Below, piece after piece: positions 25,424 through 33,364 of a stretch of 64,000 nucleotides of DNA. Location: NCBI GenBank assembly GCA_017962085.1, contig JAGCWA010000017.1, forward strand, positions 186,001-250,000. Reading direction: 5' to 3'. The notes under the pieces are model-generated. The model made no database searches. It saw only the letters and a program-made list of their open reading frames with translations, and was not told the origin of the DNA. Position numbers and translations under genes: made by a program. Position 1 is the first letter of the stretch. Each line of letters starts with the position of its first letter. The DNA is from Paludibacteraceae bacterium (GTDB lineage: Bacteria > Bacteroidota > Bacteroidia > Bacteroidales > Paludibacteraceae).

Positions 25424-26272
25424 ATGAGAACGCTGATTCTCTTCCTTCTTCGTTTTAAGACTCTTTTCCTGTTCTTGGGATTGGAACTGATATCGTTTTG
25501 GCTGATTGTGAACAACAACCAGTTTCAGCGTAGTCATTTCCTGAGTTCGAGCAACGTGGTGGTGGGCAGCGTCTATAATCTGTCGGACAAGATCTACAAA
25601 TACTTCAGTCTCGCTTCGGTGAATTCTTCCCTTGCCAAGGAGAATGAAGCGTTGAACACGGAATTGGTTCAGTTGCGTGAGCAGTTGGCCTTCTATCGCC
25701 AAGACGCTTCATACACTGGCAGACGTTACCATTCGATTCAGAACAATTACTCCTTTGTCACGGCGAAGGTCATCCATTTCTCGGCGGGTAACCAGAAGAA
25801 CTATTTCACCATCAACAAGGGTGAGAATGATGATGTGCACGTTGGCATGGGTGTGGTGAACGAAAAGGGTGTTGTTGGTATCGTCAATAGCACGTCGAGC
25901 CATTTCGCCTCGGTCGTGCCGATTGTGAATGCCTCTTCGAGGACAAGCGCCACCATCAAGGGGAAGACGCATTTGGGACAGCTCTTGTGGAAGGGAAAGG
26001 ACTTCCGCTATGCCACCTTGGAAGAGGTGCCGTTGTACATTCCTGTCGTCTTGGGTGATTCGGTCGTGACCAGTGGTTACTCCTCCACATTCCCGGAGGG
26101 ATTCATGGTCGGGAAGGTGATCTCCTTCTCGGAACGTAACGATAACTTTTACAACATTAGGGTGGAGCTTTCGGTGGACTTCGACAATCTTTCGTATGTG
26201 GATGTCATCAGGTATCAATATGCCGATGAAAGGTCGGCTCTAGAGAAGAGAAAGGGACGTAGCGATGATTGA
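25424..26272 (+). CDS. mreC: Rod shape-determining protein MreC
   Basis: MreC is a bitopic inner-membrane protein that activates PBP2/RodA from the periplasm. It has a single N-terminal membrane helix (residues ~8-28, LRFKTLFLFLGLELISFWLI). A predicted coiled coil follows (SSLAKENEALNTELVQLREQ, about residues 66-85). The two beta-barrel subdomains come next, with GMGVVNEKGVVGIV and FPEGFMVGKVISF. At 282 residues it is normal length. Its stop overlaps the mreD start by 8 bp. Confidence 0.94.
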   Translation: MRTLILFLLRFKTLFLFLGLELISFWLIVNNNQFQRSHFLSSSNVVVGSVYNLSDKIYKYFSLASVNSSLAKENEALNTELVQLREQLAFYRQDASYTGRRYHSIQNNYSFVTAKVIHFSAGNQKNYFTINKGENDDVHVGMGVVNEKGVVGIVNSTSSHFASVVPIVNASSRTSATIKGKTHLGQLLWKGKDFRYATLEEVPLYIPVVLGDSVVTSGYSSTFPEGFMVGKVISFSERNDNFYNIRVELSVDFDNLSYVDVIRYQYADERSALEKRKGRSDD

Positions 26273-26771
26273 TATTACACTGAAAAGATTGCTTTCGTGC
26301 GTAGGATTCCTGCTGCTCCAGATATTGCTCCTGAACAATATCAAGTTCCTGGGCTTTATCACCCCCTATTTGTATGTTTACTTTATCCTGCTGCTCCCTT
26401 CGTCCGTCTCCAAGGAGATGACGCTGGTATGGGGATTTTTGCTGGGTTTGGTGTTGGATATCTTCTGTGACACGTTGGGTTGCAATGCCTTTGCCACCAC
26501 GTTCGTCGCTTTCCTGAAACCCTATTTCCAGAATTTCTTCGGTCCGAAGGATGATTATGATGATATGACACCCTCCATCGATAGGTTTGGATTCAATATG
26601 TTCGTGCAATATGTCGCCTATCTGGTGTTGATCCATCATTTGGTGTTCTTCCTAATCGAGGCGTTCACGCTCTCCGTTTTCTGGTTCGCTTTGTTGAAGG
26701 CGGTTTGTTGCTCCGTGTTCACATTGCTTCTCATCTTAAGTTTCGAGTACTTTAAAGCCAGGCGCCGATGA
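26265..26771 (+). CDS. mreD: Rod shape-determining protein MreD
   Basis: The 168-residue product is almost wholly hydrophobic, with about five transmembrane helices, including a typical MreD segment (WGFLLGLVLDIFCDTLGCNA). MreD bridges MreC and PBP2 in the elongasome. Identification rests on hydropathy, this segment and position: it overlaps mreC by 8 bp and mrdA by 4 bp, implying translational coupling. Confidence 0.9.
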   Translation: MIDITLKRLLSCVGFLLLQILLLNNIKFLGFITPYLYVYFILLLPSSVSKEMTLVWGFLLGLVLDIFCDTLGCNAFATTFVAFLKPYFQNFFGPKDDYDDMTPSIDRFGFNMFVQYVAYLVLIHHLVFFLIEAFTLSVFWFALLKAVCCSVFTLLLILSFEYFKARRR

Positions 26772-28606
26772 CGAACGATATCTATGCGAACCGAAGATTT
26801 GTGATCGCCGCATTGATGTTGTCCGTGGTGCTTATCTACATTGCCAGACTAATCAATCTGCAGTTGGTCGATCAGACTTACCAGGATAAGGCTGATAGTA
26901 ATGCTTATCTGCGGAAAGTGCAGTTCCCTGCGCGTGGAATCATTCGTGACAGGAATGATAAAGTTTTGGTATTCAATAAATTATCATACGATGTGATGGT
27001 CGTTCCCCGTGAAATGAACGGGTTCGACACGCTGGAGTTCTGCCGTTCCGTCAATATCACAAAGAAGGATTTCATCGATAAGGTCAGGGAGATGCGTAAC
27101 CGTGTGGGCTACTCCCGATATACCCCGCAACTGCTTATCGCCCAATTGGATGCGCACGATTATGGTGTGTTGCAGGAGAAAAGTTTTCTCTATCCGGGCA
27201 TGTATCTGCAGAAACGTACCTTGCGTGAATATAATTACCCTAACGCCGCATTGCTCTTAGGCAGTATCGGTGAGGTGGGACGTAATACGCTGAAGGCCGA
27301 CACGATCGACCATTTCTATGTGCCGGGCGACTATGCCGGGCAGAATGGTGTCGAACTCACTTATGAAAAGGACCTGCGAGGGGAAAAGGGCGAGGAGATT
27401 TTCCTGCGTGACGCGCATGGTAGGATTCAAGGTAAACTGGAGGATGGATTGTACGACAAGGAGTCCAAGCCTGGCAAGGATTTGCAGCTCTCCATCGACA
27501 TAGACTTGCAGGCCTACGGAGAACGCCTGATGCAGAATAAGGTGGGTAGTATTGCGGCGATCGACCCTTCCACGGGAGAGATCCTCGCATTGGTCTCCAG
27601 TCCTACGTATGACCCTTCCCTCCTGGTGGGTCGTAAACGTTCGGAGAATTACGACATCTTGGTGAACGACCCGTTGAAGCCGTTGTTCGACCGCCCGATG
27701 ATGGCTTGTTACCCTCCGGGTTCGACCTTCAAGACGGTGAATGCGTTGGTTCTCCAGCAGGAGAAGATCATCTCGCAATGGACGGCTTTCCCTTGCTCGG
27801 AGGGTTACCATGTGGGTAGCTTCAAGGTGGGTTGCCATGCCCATTTCTCCCCGCTCAATCTAATACAGTCCATCCAACACTCCTGTAACGCCTACTACTG
27901 CGCAGGTTTCCGTAACATGATGGATAATAGGAAATACAAGAACATATCGAATGCGTTCGAGGTATGGAAGAACCATGTGGTTTCGTTGGGCTTTGGCTAT
28001 AAATTGGGTGCGGATGTGCCTAACGAGAAGCGTGGCTACATCCCTAATTCGGGTGTGTATGACCGTATATATGGTGAAGGACGGTGGAAATCCCTCATGA
28101 TTGTATCCAACTCCATCGGACAGGGAGAAATCCTCGCTACGCCGCTCCAAATAGCCAATTTGGCGGCCACGATAGCGAACAGGGGTTATTACATCGTCCC
28201 TCATCTAGTGAAGAAGATAGAGGGCAGGGAAATTGATTCCTGTTATCTCCAAAAGAAGGTCTCCACCATCGACTCCATCTACTTCGAGACCGTGGTGGAG
28301 GGTATGGATTTGGTGATGAAGAACGGTACGGGTTGGGCTGCGCGCATCGATAGCATCGAGGTGTGCGGTAAGACGGGTACGGCCCAGAACCCGCATGGGG
28401 AGGACCACTCCCTCTTCATGGCTTTCGCGCCGAAGAAGGACCCTAAGATCGCTATCTGCGTCGTGGTCGAGAATAGTGGTTTCGGTGCCACATGGGCGGC
28501 GCCGATCGCCACGTTGATGATGGAGAAGTACCTGAAAGGGTATATCCCGAAACGACGTCTCTATTTGGAGGAAAGAATGTTGAACGCTAATTTGTTGCCT
28601 AAGTAA
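26768..28606 (+). CDS. mrdA: Penicillin-binding protein 2, elongation transpeptidase
   Basis: PBP2 is the monofunctional class B transpeptidase that cross-links new peptidoglycan during lateral growth. The 612-residue protein has one N-terminal membrane anchor (residues ~10-30) and a pedestal domain. The transpeptidase domain carries the three active-site motifs: S319-T-F-K322 (PPGSTFK), S372-C-N374, and K535-T-G537 (CGKTGTAQNP). The SxN motif uses Cys in the middle, which is tolerated in the family. It overlaps mreD by 4 bp and rodA by 1 bp. Confidence 0.96.
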   Translation: MTNDIYANRRFVIAALMLSVVLIYIARLINLQLVDQTYQDKADSNAYLRKVQFPARGIIRDRNDKVLVFNKLSYDVMVVPREMNGFDTLEFCRSVNITKKDFIDKVREMRNRVGYSRYTPQLLIAQLDAHDYGVLQEKSFLYPGMYLQKRTLREYNYPNAALLLGSIGEVGRNTLKADTIDHFYVPGDYAGQNGVELTYEKDLRGEKGEEIFLRDAHGRIQGKLEDGLYDKESKPGKDLQLSIDIDLQAYGERLMQNKVGSIAAIDPSTGEILALVSSPTYDPSLLVGRKRSENYDILVNDPLKPLFDRPMMACYPPGSTFKTVNALVLQQEKIISQWTAFPCSEGYHVGSFKVGCHAHFSPLNLIQSIQHSCNAYYCAGFRNMMDNRKYKNISNAFEVWKNHVVSLGFGYKLGADVPNEKRGYIPNSGVYDRIYGEGRWKSLMIVSNSIGQGEILATPLQIANLAATIANRGYYIVPHLVKKIEGREIDSCYLQKKVSTIDSIYFETVVEGMDLVMKNGTGWAARIDSIEVCGKTGTAQNPHGEDHSLFMAFAPKKDPKIAICVVVENSGFGATWAAPIATLMMEKYLKGYIPKRRLYLEERMLNANLLPK

Positions 28607-30072
28607 TGCCGTCACGTAGAATTAACATAGTGAAGAATTTGGATTGGGTGACCATCGGTATTTACCTTTTCCTTGTCATCATGGGCTGGTTCAGCATCTA
28701 TGGGGCGGTCTATAACTTCGAGGAGGCTCCTTTCTGGGACTTATCCTTCCGTTACGGTAAGCAGTTGGTCTGGATCGGTTGCGCCTTGGTGATTGGCGCT
28801 GTCCTTCTGATGCTGGATAGCCGTCTTTATAACATGTTGGCGTACGCCTTGTTTGCGGCGATGTTGTTCCTGCTGCTATTGACTATCTTTGTGGCGCCGG
28901 AGATCAAGGGTTCCCGATCGTGGCTGGTGTTGGGCCCTGTCAGCATCCAGCCTGCCGAGTTCGCCAAGACGGCCACCTGCCTTGCGTTGGCGAAGTTTAT
29001 GAGCGAACCGGGCTATTCTATTTCTCGCCCTAGGCATTGGATCATGACCGCTCTCATCATCCTCATGCCGATGATTCTGATTGTTTTCCAGCAGGAGACC
29101 GGTTCCGCTTTGGTCTATAGTTGTTTGTTGCTGGTGTTATATCGGGAGGGCATGAACGGAATCTTTCTCTTCCTGGGCTTCCTCCTTGTGGTGATATTCA
29201 TCGTCTCCATACGCTTTGGCTCGGTCTGTGTCATCCCTGAACTGCCTGACGAATCGTACGGGTTGCTGATCGTGATGGGCATTGCCTTGATCGTGCAGTG
29301 CGCCTTCCTGGTCATTTTCATGCGTGACAAGAAATCGGCCTCGATTCTCATGGGGGCATCGATTGTGCTGTTCCTGATAGGGTATATCGTCTACAAGACG
29401 TTTGGTTATCCTGTCCCTTTCACCTATATCGGCTATGCGGCGATCATTGGTTCCTTCGTCTTATGTCTTGTCATGAGGATCAAGGAGCGAATGCGGGGCT
29501 ATCTCCTCATCGGTCTCTTCGGCTTGGCGTGCATTGGTATCTCCAGCATGGCGGACAAAGCGTTCGACAGCCTGATGCCTCACCAGCAGACACGTATCAA
29601 GGTGACGTTGGGTATGGAAAATGACCCTAAGAAGGCGGGATATAACGTGAACCAATCCATGATCGCCATCGGTTCGGGTGGCCTGGTCGGAAAGGGCTTC
29701 CTGAATGGTACGCAGACGAAGCTGAAATATGTGCCGGAGCAGGATACCGACTTCATCTTCTGCACCGTAGGGGAGGAGCACGGATTCATCGGAGCGACGC
29801 TCGTGCTGGGGTTGTTCCTCTTCCTCCTGATACGACTGATCATGCTGGCGGAACGACAACGCTCCCTGTTTAGCCGTATCTATGGCTATTGTGTGGCCTC
29901 GATCTTCTTCTTCCATCTCTTCATCAATATCGGCATGGTGATCGGTTTGACGCCTGTCATCGGTATCCCGCTTCCGTTCTTCAGTTACGGAGGTTCTTCC
30001 CTGTGGGGATTCACGATATTATTGTTCATCTTCCTGAGGCTTGACGCAAGTAGGATGGAGTATTTCGGTTAG
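28606..30072 (+). CDS. rodA: Peptidoglycan glycosyltransferase RodA
   Basis: RodA is the SEDS-family polymerase that builds glycan strands with PBP2. Recognisable are GSRSWLVLGPVSIQPAEFAK, the segment containing VPEQDTDFIFCTVGEEHGFIG, and the final GIPLPFFSYGGSS. The 488-residue length exceeds the ~370 of E. coli RodA because of about 100 extra residues between the conserved halves (residues ~195-295), which add three or so hydrophobic helices; enlarged RodA proteins are usual in Bacteroidota as far as I know. It is the last gene of the operon; no strong terminator was seen before tmRNA. Confidence 0.95.
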   Translation: MPSRRINIVKNLDWVTIGIYLFLVIMGWFSIYGAVYNFEEAPFWDLSFRYGKQLVWIGCALVIGAVLLMLDSRLYNMLAYALFAAMLFLLLLTIFVAPEIKGSRSWLVLGPVSIQPAEFAKTATCLALAKFMSEPGYSISRPRHWIMTALIILMPMILIVFQQETGSALVYSCLLLVLYREGMNGIFLFLGFLLVVIFIVSIRFGSVCVIPELPDESYGLLIVMGIALIVQCAFLVIFMRDKKSASILMGASIVLFLIGYIVYKTFGYPVPFTYIGYAAIIGSFVLCLVMRIKERMRGYLLIGLFGLACIGISSMADKAFDSLMPHQQTRIKVTLGMENDPKKAGYNVNQSMIAIGSGGLVGKGFLNGTQTKLKYVPEQDTDFIFCTVGEEHGFIGATLVLGLFLFLLIRLIMLAERQRSLFSRIYGYCVASIFFFHLFINIGMVIGLTPVIGIPLPFFSYGGSSLWGFTILLFIFLRLDASRMEYFG

Positions 30073-30152
30073 TAAAATACTGGTTATCAAGCATATTTGT
30101 TTCGTTATGTTTTTTTAACGGGTAATAGGCGTCTATTTCCGCAAATCCGTTT

Positions 30153-30160
30153 TATATTTG
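30153..30160 (+). promoter_or_regulatory. ssrA: -7 box for tmRNA
   Basis: TATATTTG is an exact TAnnTTTG match. It would start transcription near 30167, giving a ~45-base 5' leader to be trimmed to the mature tmRNA end at 30213. A -33 TTTG was not found. Confidence 0.5.
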
Positions 30161-30212
30161 CACAATCGCTTAGAGAAGCGTCCTTTAACCTGCGCAGAGC
30201 AGTACATTCTAT

Positions 30213-30607
30213 GGGGATGACTGGATTTGACAGCGGGCAGAGGTGGTAGGTAAGCATGCAGTGCGCTGGTGGCTAGCACTATAATCTGGAGACCAAAAAT
30301 TTAACTGGCGAGAATAACTTTGCTCTTGCTGCCTAATCGAAGCATAGTAGATTTTGGCTTAATCCGGACACGGGTGTCCGGACAAGACTTCTCCCCGATG
30401 CTATCTTCCCGAAGCGGTCGGATATGGAGGAGCAGATAAATCGGGAATAGTTCAGGTAAGCCTCGATGCCTGAATGAAACTTTAGAGGATAAGGCGATGG
30501 TTGGTGGTCCTGGTCTTGCCGTCGCTCGAAAATCGAAGTCAGGAATAAGCATGTAGAAAGCTTATGATTTCCCCGTTTGGACCAGGGTTCGAACCCCTGC
30601 ATCTCCA
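30213..30607 (+). ncRNA. ssrA: Transfer-messenger RNA (tmRNA)
   Basis: tmRNA rescues stalled ribosomes and tags the unfinished protein. The 5' end GGGGATG pairs with CATCTCC at 30600-30606 to form the tRNA-like acceptor stem. The T arm (GGTTCGAACCCC region) is present just upstream. The tag reading frame (30307-30336) encodes GENNFALAA followed by TAA; the Bacteroidota form I recall is GENNYALAA or GETNYALAA, so this one carries Phe in place of Tyr. Pseudoknot-like pairings such as GTCCGGACA...GTGTCCGGAC lie between. The CCA end is not fully encoded. Reading frames across it on the minus strand are artefacts. Confidence 0.96.
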
Positions 30608-30617
30608 CAAAATTAAG

Positions 30618-30656
30618 ACTCCAACATATTGCAAGTCAATGTGCTGGAGTTTTTTG
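30618..30656 (+). terminator. ssrA: Terminator of tmRNA
   Basis: ACTCCA (30618-30623) pairs with TGGAGT (30645-30650). An inner ATTG/CAAT pairing extends an imperfect stem, and a run of six T follows. Confidence 0.8.
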
Positions 30657-30689
30657 TGCCCTATTTAGAAATTATCACTTACTATCCTG

Positions 30690-30875
30690 TTCCCCAGGGC
30701 GATGCCCTGGGCTAGGTAATGGTATGCCCTTGCAGTGCGGATGTTAAATGCACTAGACGCACATTATACTCACGCATTAACGATGATGTCGTTCCTCCCC
30801 ATTGGGTAGCTCTTTGTATAGCCCATGGAAACTTCCTGGGGGTAAATCGTTAAATAGTAAATTGAAAATAGAAAT
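30690..30875. repeat. Intergenic repeat-like segment
   Basis: The stretch holds the palindrome CCCAGGGCGATGCCCTGGG (near 30695), further short CCC/GGG inverted repeats, and then TAAATCGTTAAATAGTAAATTG (30843-30864, reported here only by position and its repeated TTTACTATTTAAC core on the minus strand). This core recurs near 31600 and 58750. It resembles dispersed Bacteroidales intergenic repeats. It lies between tmRNA and the lipoprotein gene and has no credible ORF. Confidence 0.5.
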
Positions 30876-30887
30876 ATATTGCTTAGA

Positions 30888-30921
30888 TTTGTTGGGAGAT
30901 ACTTACTATCTCCTAATTTTA
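30888..30921 (+). promoter_or_regulatory. Possible promoter with embedded palindromic operator
   Basis: TTTG (30888-30891) and TAATTTTA (30914-30921, one mismatch to the -7 box) are 22 bases apart. The spacer is almost filled by a perfect inverted repeat, GGAGATA-N5-TATCTCC (30895-30913). A regulator binding there would block the promoter. The same arms with a 5-base loop recur at 31694-31712. Confidence 0.45.
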
Positions 30922-30934
30922 AGAAAGATAAGCG

Positions 30935-31492
30935 ATGGAAAATAAATCGGGTATAAATATTGCAGGGAGAATTAGAGCCTTCCACTGGCTTCTCCTGCTG
31001 TTGCTGGCTATGTTTATGGTAGCCTGTAGTGGACATCATATCAGTTTCAACCTCGACGAATATACGTTTATCGATCAAACACTAAAGAAGAACATTGAGT
31101 CGGTTATTGCCGTGCAGTTCGGCAAGGAACCCGACGTGCCGCTTGATATCTATTTCAGGGATCCGAACGGGATGGAGGTTTCCCCTTATGATTATGGCGG
31201 GAAGGCGAAATGTTCCAGGGAGGCAAAATACGATATTCAGATTTTCACCCATCATCATGAATACTATGGACGGTCTGAGGATGGTTTGCAGGAACGACTC
31301 AGGGCTTGTTGCGTGTTGGGGAATCATATATGCTATATTTACCCGGACGATCGGTACTTAGAGAAAACAGGTCAGCAGCGGAAAATATCGTTCTCACACG
31401 ATGATAATGCGATGTGTGCTTGTTCGGAAGACGAGGTGTTCCTGAACATAGTAAACCATAACGAAGTACAAATTGCCCAATCTTTTCGATGA
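30935..31492 (+). CDS. Hypothetical lipoprotein
   Basis: This 185-residue protein of unknown family has a signal sequence and a lipobox-like site (LLLLLAMFMVAC, Cys31), so it is probably lipid-anchored. The mature part is polar, with a His/Tyr-rich stretch (IFTHHHEYYGRSEDG) and several cysteines (RACCVLGNHICY and NAMCACSEDE). It ends without any sorting domain. I recognise no domain. It has its own promoter with an embedded palindrome and is flanked downstream by a bidirectional terminator shared with the Lrp-type regulator gene. Confidence 0.7.
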   Translation: MENKSGINIAGRIRAFHWLLLLLLAMFMVACSGHHISFNLDEYTFIDQTLKKNIESVIAVQFGKEPDVPLDIYFRDPNGMEVSPYDYGGKAKCSREAKYDIQIFTHHHEYYGRSEDGLQERLRACCVLGNHICYIYPDDRYLEKTGQQRKISFSHDDNAMCACSEDEVFLNIVNHNEVQIAQSFR

Positions 31493-31556
31493 TTCCTTCC
31501 CTGAAACATGGTTTTGCTTTTGAAATTTTCAAAGCGGATTAAATAGTGGAACCTAT

Positions 31557-31625
31557 GGCGGTTTCATTTACCACATTAGGGTATTTGCTATTTGACGATT
31601 TACTATTTGCAATTAGTGTTGATGC
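31557..31625. repeat. Dispersed repeat fragment (copy at 31.6 kb)
   Basis: GGCGGTTTCATTTACCACAT (31557-31576) differs only by three A/G changes from a segment at 58702-58722. Both are followed by a run of TTTACTATTT-type sequence. It lies in the non-coding gap after the lipoprotein gene. Confidence 0.55.
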
Positions 31626-31684
31626 GAGGATTTTCCTTTAGCGGATTTTAAAGGGATGCTGAATGCCTCAATGAACTAAAAAAA

Positions 31685-31732
31685 CCACCCTTCGGAGATA
31701 ACCGCTATCTCCAAAGGGTGGCTGATTTTTTT
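31685..31732. terminator. Bidirectional terminator between lipoprotein and Lrp/AsnC genes
   Basis: CCACCCTT...GGAGATA (31685-31700) pairs with TATCTCC...AAGGGTGG (31706-31721), a 15-bp stem with one mismatch and a 5-base loop. It is followed by a T run on the plus strand and preceded by an A run, so it can stop transcription in both directions. Confidence 0.9.
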
Positions 31733-31743
31733 TCTTGTGATTA

Positions 31744-32202
31744 TTAAAGGGAAATAGGCAATTCCCTCTTGATGCTTTGCTCGAGGCAGATAAGCGTCTC
31801 TGTGGCGGACACGCCCTTGATGCTCTGGATCTTGCCGTTCAAGAGTTGCATCAGATGCTCGTTGTCTTTGGCGTAGAGTTTCACCATCATGGTGTAAGGA
31901 CCTGTGGTGAAATGGCACTCCACGATCTCAGGGATTTTTTCCAGCTCAGGTACCACTTCAGAATACATGGAACCCTTCTCCAGTTTAATCCCTATATAAG
32001 TACAAGTTTGGTAACCTAATATCTTAGGGTTGACGTGATAGCCGGAACCAATAATCACACCTAGATCAGCCAAGTGTTGGACACGTTGGTGAATAGCGGC
32101 GCGTGACACTCCACACTCTGCCGCCACATCCTTGAACGGAATGCGGGCGTTTCTGGTGATAATCTTCAGAATATCCTTGTCTAAATCGTCAATCTTTTCC
32201 AT
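31744..32202 (-). CDS. Lrp/AsnC family transcriptional regulator
   Basis: This is a cytoplasmic DNA-binding regulator of amino-acid or nitrogen metabolism. The 152-residue protein has an N-terminal winged helix-turn-helix (DLDKDILKIITRNARIPFKD, then VSRAAIHQRVQHL, about residues 5-50). A C-terminal RAM/AsnC ligand-binding and oligomerisation domain follows (VVPELEKIPEIVECHFTTG, YTMMVKLYAKD). The gene is transcribed away from the outer-membrane protein-PII-Amt operon, making that operon a plausible target. A good promoter lies upstream at 32223-32254. Confidence 0.92.
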   Translation of the reverse strand: MEKIDDLDKDILKIITRNARIPFKDVAAECGVSRAAIHQRVQHLADLGVIIGSGYHVNPKILGYQTCTYIGIKLEKGSMYSEVVPELEKIPEIVECHFTTGPYTMMVKLYAKDNEHLMQLLNGKIQSIKGVSATETLICLEQSIKRELPISL

Positions 32203-32222
32203 TGCCTTGTGTTTTTATTCGC

Positions 32223-32254
32223 CAAAGATAGGGATTTTTTGTATTTGGAGCGAA
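32223..32254 (-). promoter_or_regulatory. Promoter of the Lrp/AsnC gene
   Basis: The minus strand carries TTCG (32251-32254), 20 bases, and TATCTTTG (32223-32230), the latter an exact -7 box. The start would be near 32217. Confidence 0.55.
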
Positions 32255-32597
32255 TTTACTTGAAAAATAAATTTAGGACACATTCTGTTTTTTTGCGGGT
32301 CATCCCCCTCCGTCGACGTTTGAATGCAGGCAGTTTGCGCGCTTATATGACCTTTTGGTGAATTCATTGCTTACTGTTTGTTTGTCGCAAAAGCGATATG
32401 TTTTCCTTATAATTCCAAAGATAACAACCCATCCCTTGTTACAGTTTGCAAGATACTGAAATTCATTTTGTAGAATAAATAGATATTGTTATTATCATAA
32501 TGTTATCAATATTATCTTTGTAGTGTCATAATGATAGCAAAAATAGCAAATCAATTATCATTGTGATATTATTGTATAACATTTAACCATTAGTATT
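32255..32597. other. Regulatory intergenic region upstream of the nitrogen operon
   Basis: AT-rich and gene-free. It contains an exact -7 box TATCTTTG (32513-32520) and three related 10-bp sites around it: TATCATAATG (32493-32502), its inverted relative CATAATGATA (32527-32536), and TATCATTGTG (32556-32565). Nothing else was seen. Confidence 0.5.
32513..32520 (+). promoter_or_regulatory. -7 box for the porin-glnB-amt operon
   Basis: TATCTTTG matches TAnnTTTG exactly. The -33 region lacks TTTG, which suits an activator-dependent promoter. Three TATCAT-type sites flank it. Confidence 0.5.
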
Positions 32598-33314
32598 ATG
32601 GAAAGATTATGGAAGTTGGGGTTATTAATGTTGCTGTCCTGCGTTATGGCATGCCCCTTGAGAGCGGAAGAAAAGGATAGCACCTCGTCAAAGGTTGAGT
32701 TCACCGTTGGTGCGGACTTGGTAAGTTCGTATTTGTGCCGCGGCGCTAAGGTGTCGGGGGCCAGTTTCCAGCCTTCGTTTGGTATCTCATACAAAGGATT
32801 GTCCTTGGGCGCATGGGCTTCCTCCGATTTTAAAACTGCCATAAACGAATTTGATTGGATCTTGGGTTACGAGGTCGGCGGTTTCTCGATGGCGCTGACG
32901 GACTATTTCGGTCCGTATGAGGATGGCGCTACGCCTAAGTATTTCGCGGATAATTCGCACATGTTGGAGGGTACGGTCGGATTCGACTTCTCCGCGGTTT
33001 GCAAGAAGTTCGCTTTGAGCATCGCATGGAACACTTATTTCCTGAATGATAAGAATGCGGAAGGGGATGAACAGTTCTCCACCTACATCGAACTGGGATA
33101 CCCTGTGAACTTGAGCGATGTGTCGCTGGAATTCGCCGCCGGGTTCACCCCATGGGAGGGTGTCTACTCCTCTAATTTCAACATGGTGAACCTCTCCTTG
33201 AAGGCGACCAAGGAGCTGAAAATCACGGAGTTTTATTCCCTGCCGATATTCACCCAATTGGTCTTGAATCCTAACACGGAGAATGTGTATGGTGTCTTCG
33301 GCATCAGCTTTTAG
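32598..33314 (+). CDS. Outer-membrane beta-barrel protein of the nitrogen operon
   Basis: The 238-residue product starts with a signal peptide (residues ~1-23, ending PLRAEE). It then alternates short amphipathic strands (VEFTVGADLVSSYLCRG, GLSLGAWASSDF, GGFSMALTDYF) and ends in an aromatic residue (GVFGISF), as outer-membrane barrels do. The 'VSSYLCRG' start of the barrel is shared by the TorF/porin-like and related families. It is followed by glnB and amt, so it may let ammonium, urea or small nitrogen compounds cross the outer membrane, but this function is inferred from position. Confidence 0.75.
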   Translation: MERLWKLGLLMLLSCVMACPLRAEEKDSTSSKVEFTVGADLVSSYLCRGAKVSGASFQPSFGISYKGLSLGAWASSDFKTAINEFDWILGYEVGGFSMALTDYFGPYEDGATPKYFADNSHMLEGTVGFDFSAVCKKFALSIAWNTYFLNDKNAEGDEQFSTYIELGYPVNLSDVSLEFAAGFTPWEGVYSSNFNMVNLSLKATKELKITEFYSLPIFTQLVLNPNTENVYGVFGISF

Positions 33315-33364
33315 GCGGGATTGGCCCTTTAACTTATTAGTCATGTAATTAAAACTTAATCATC

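Noticed and set aside
24596-25702. 368-codon minus-strand frame opposite mreB/mreC
   Set aside because: His/Arg/Thr-rich shadow of the conserved mreB sequence; mreB motifs are unambiguous.
30301-30608. Minus-strand frames over the tmRNA gene
   Set aside because: They lie inside a structured RNA gene with clear acceptor stem and tag.
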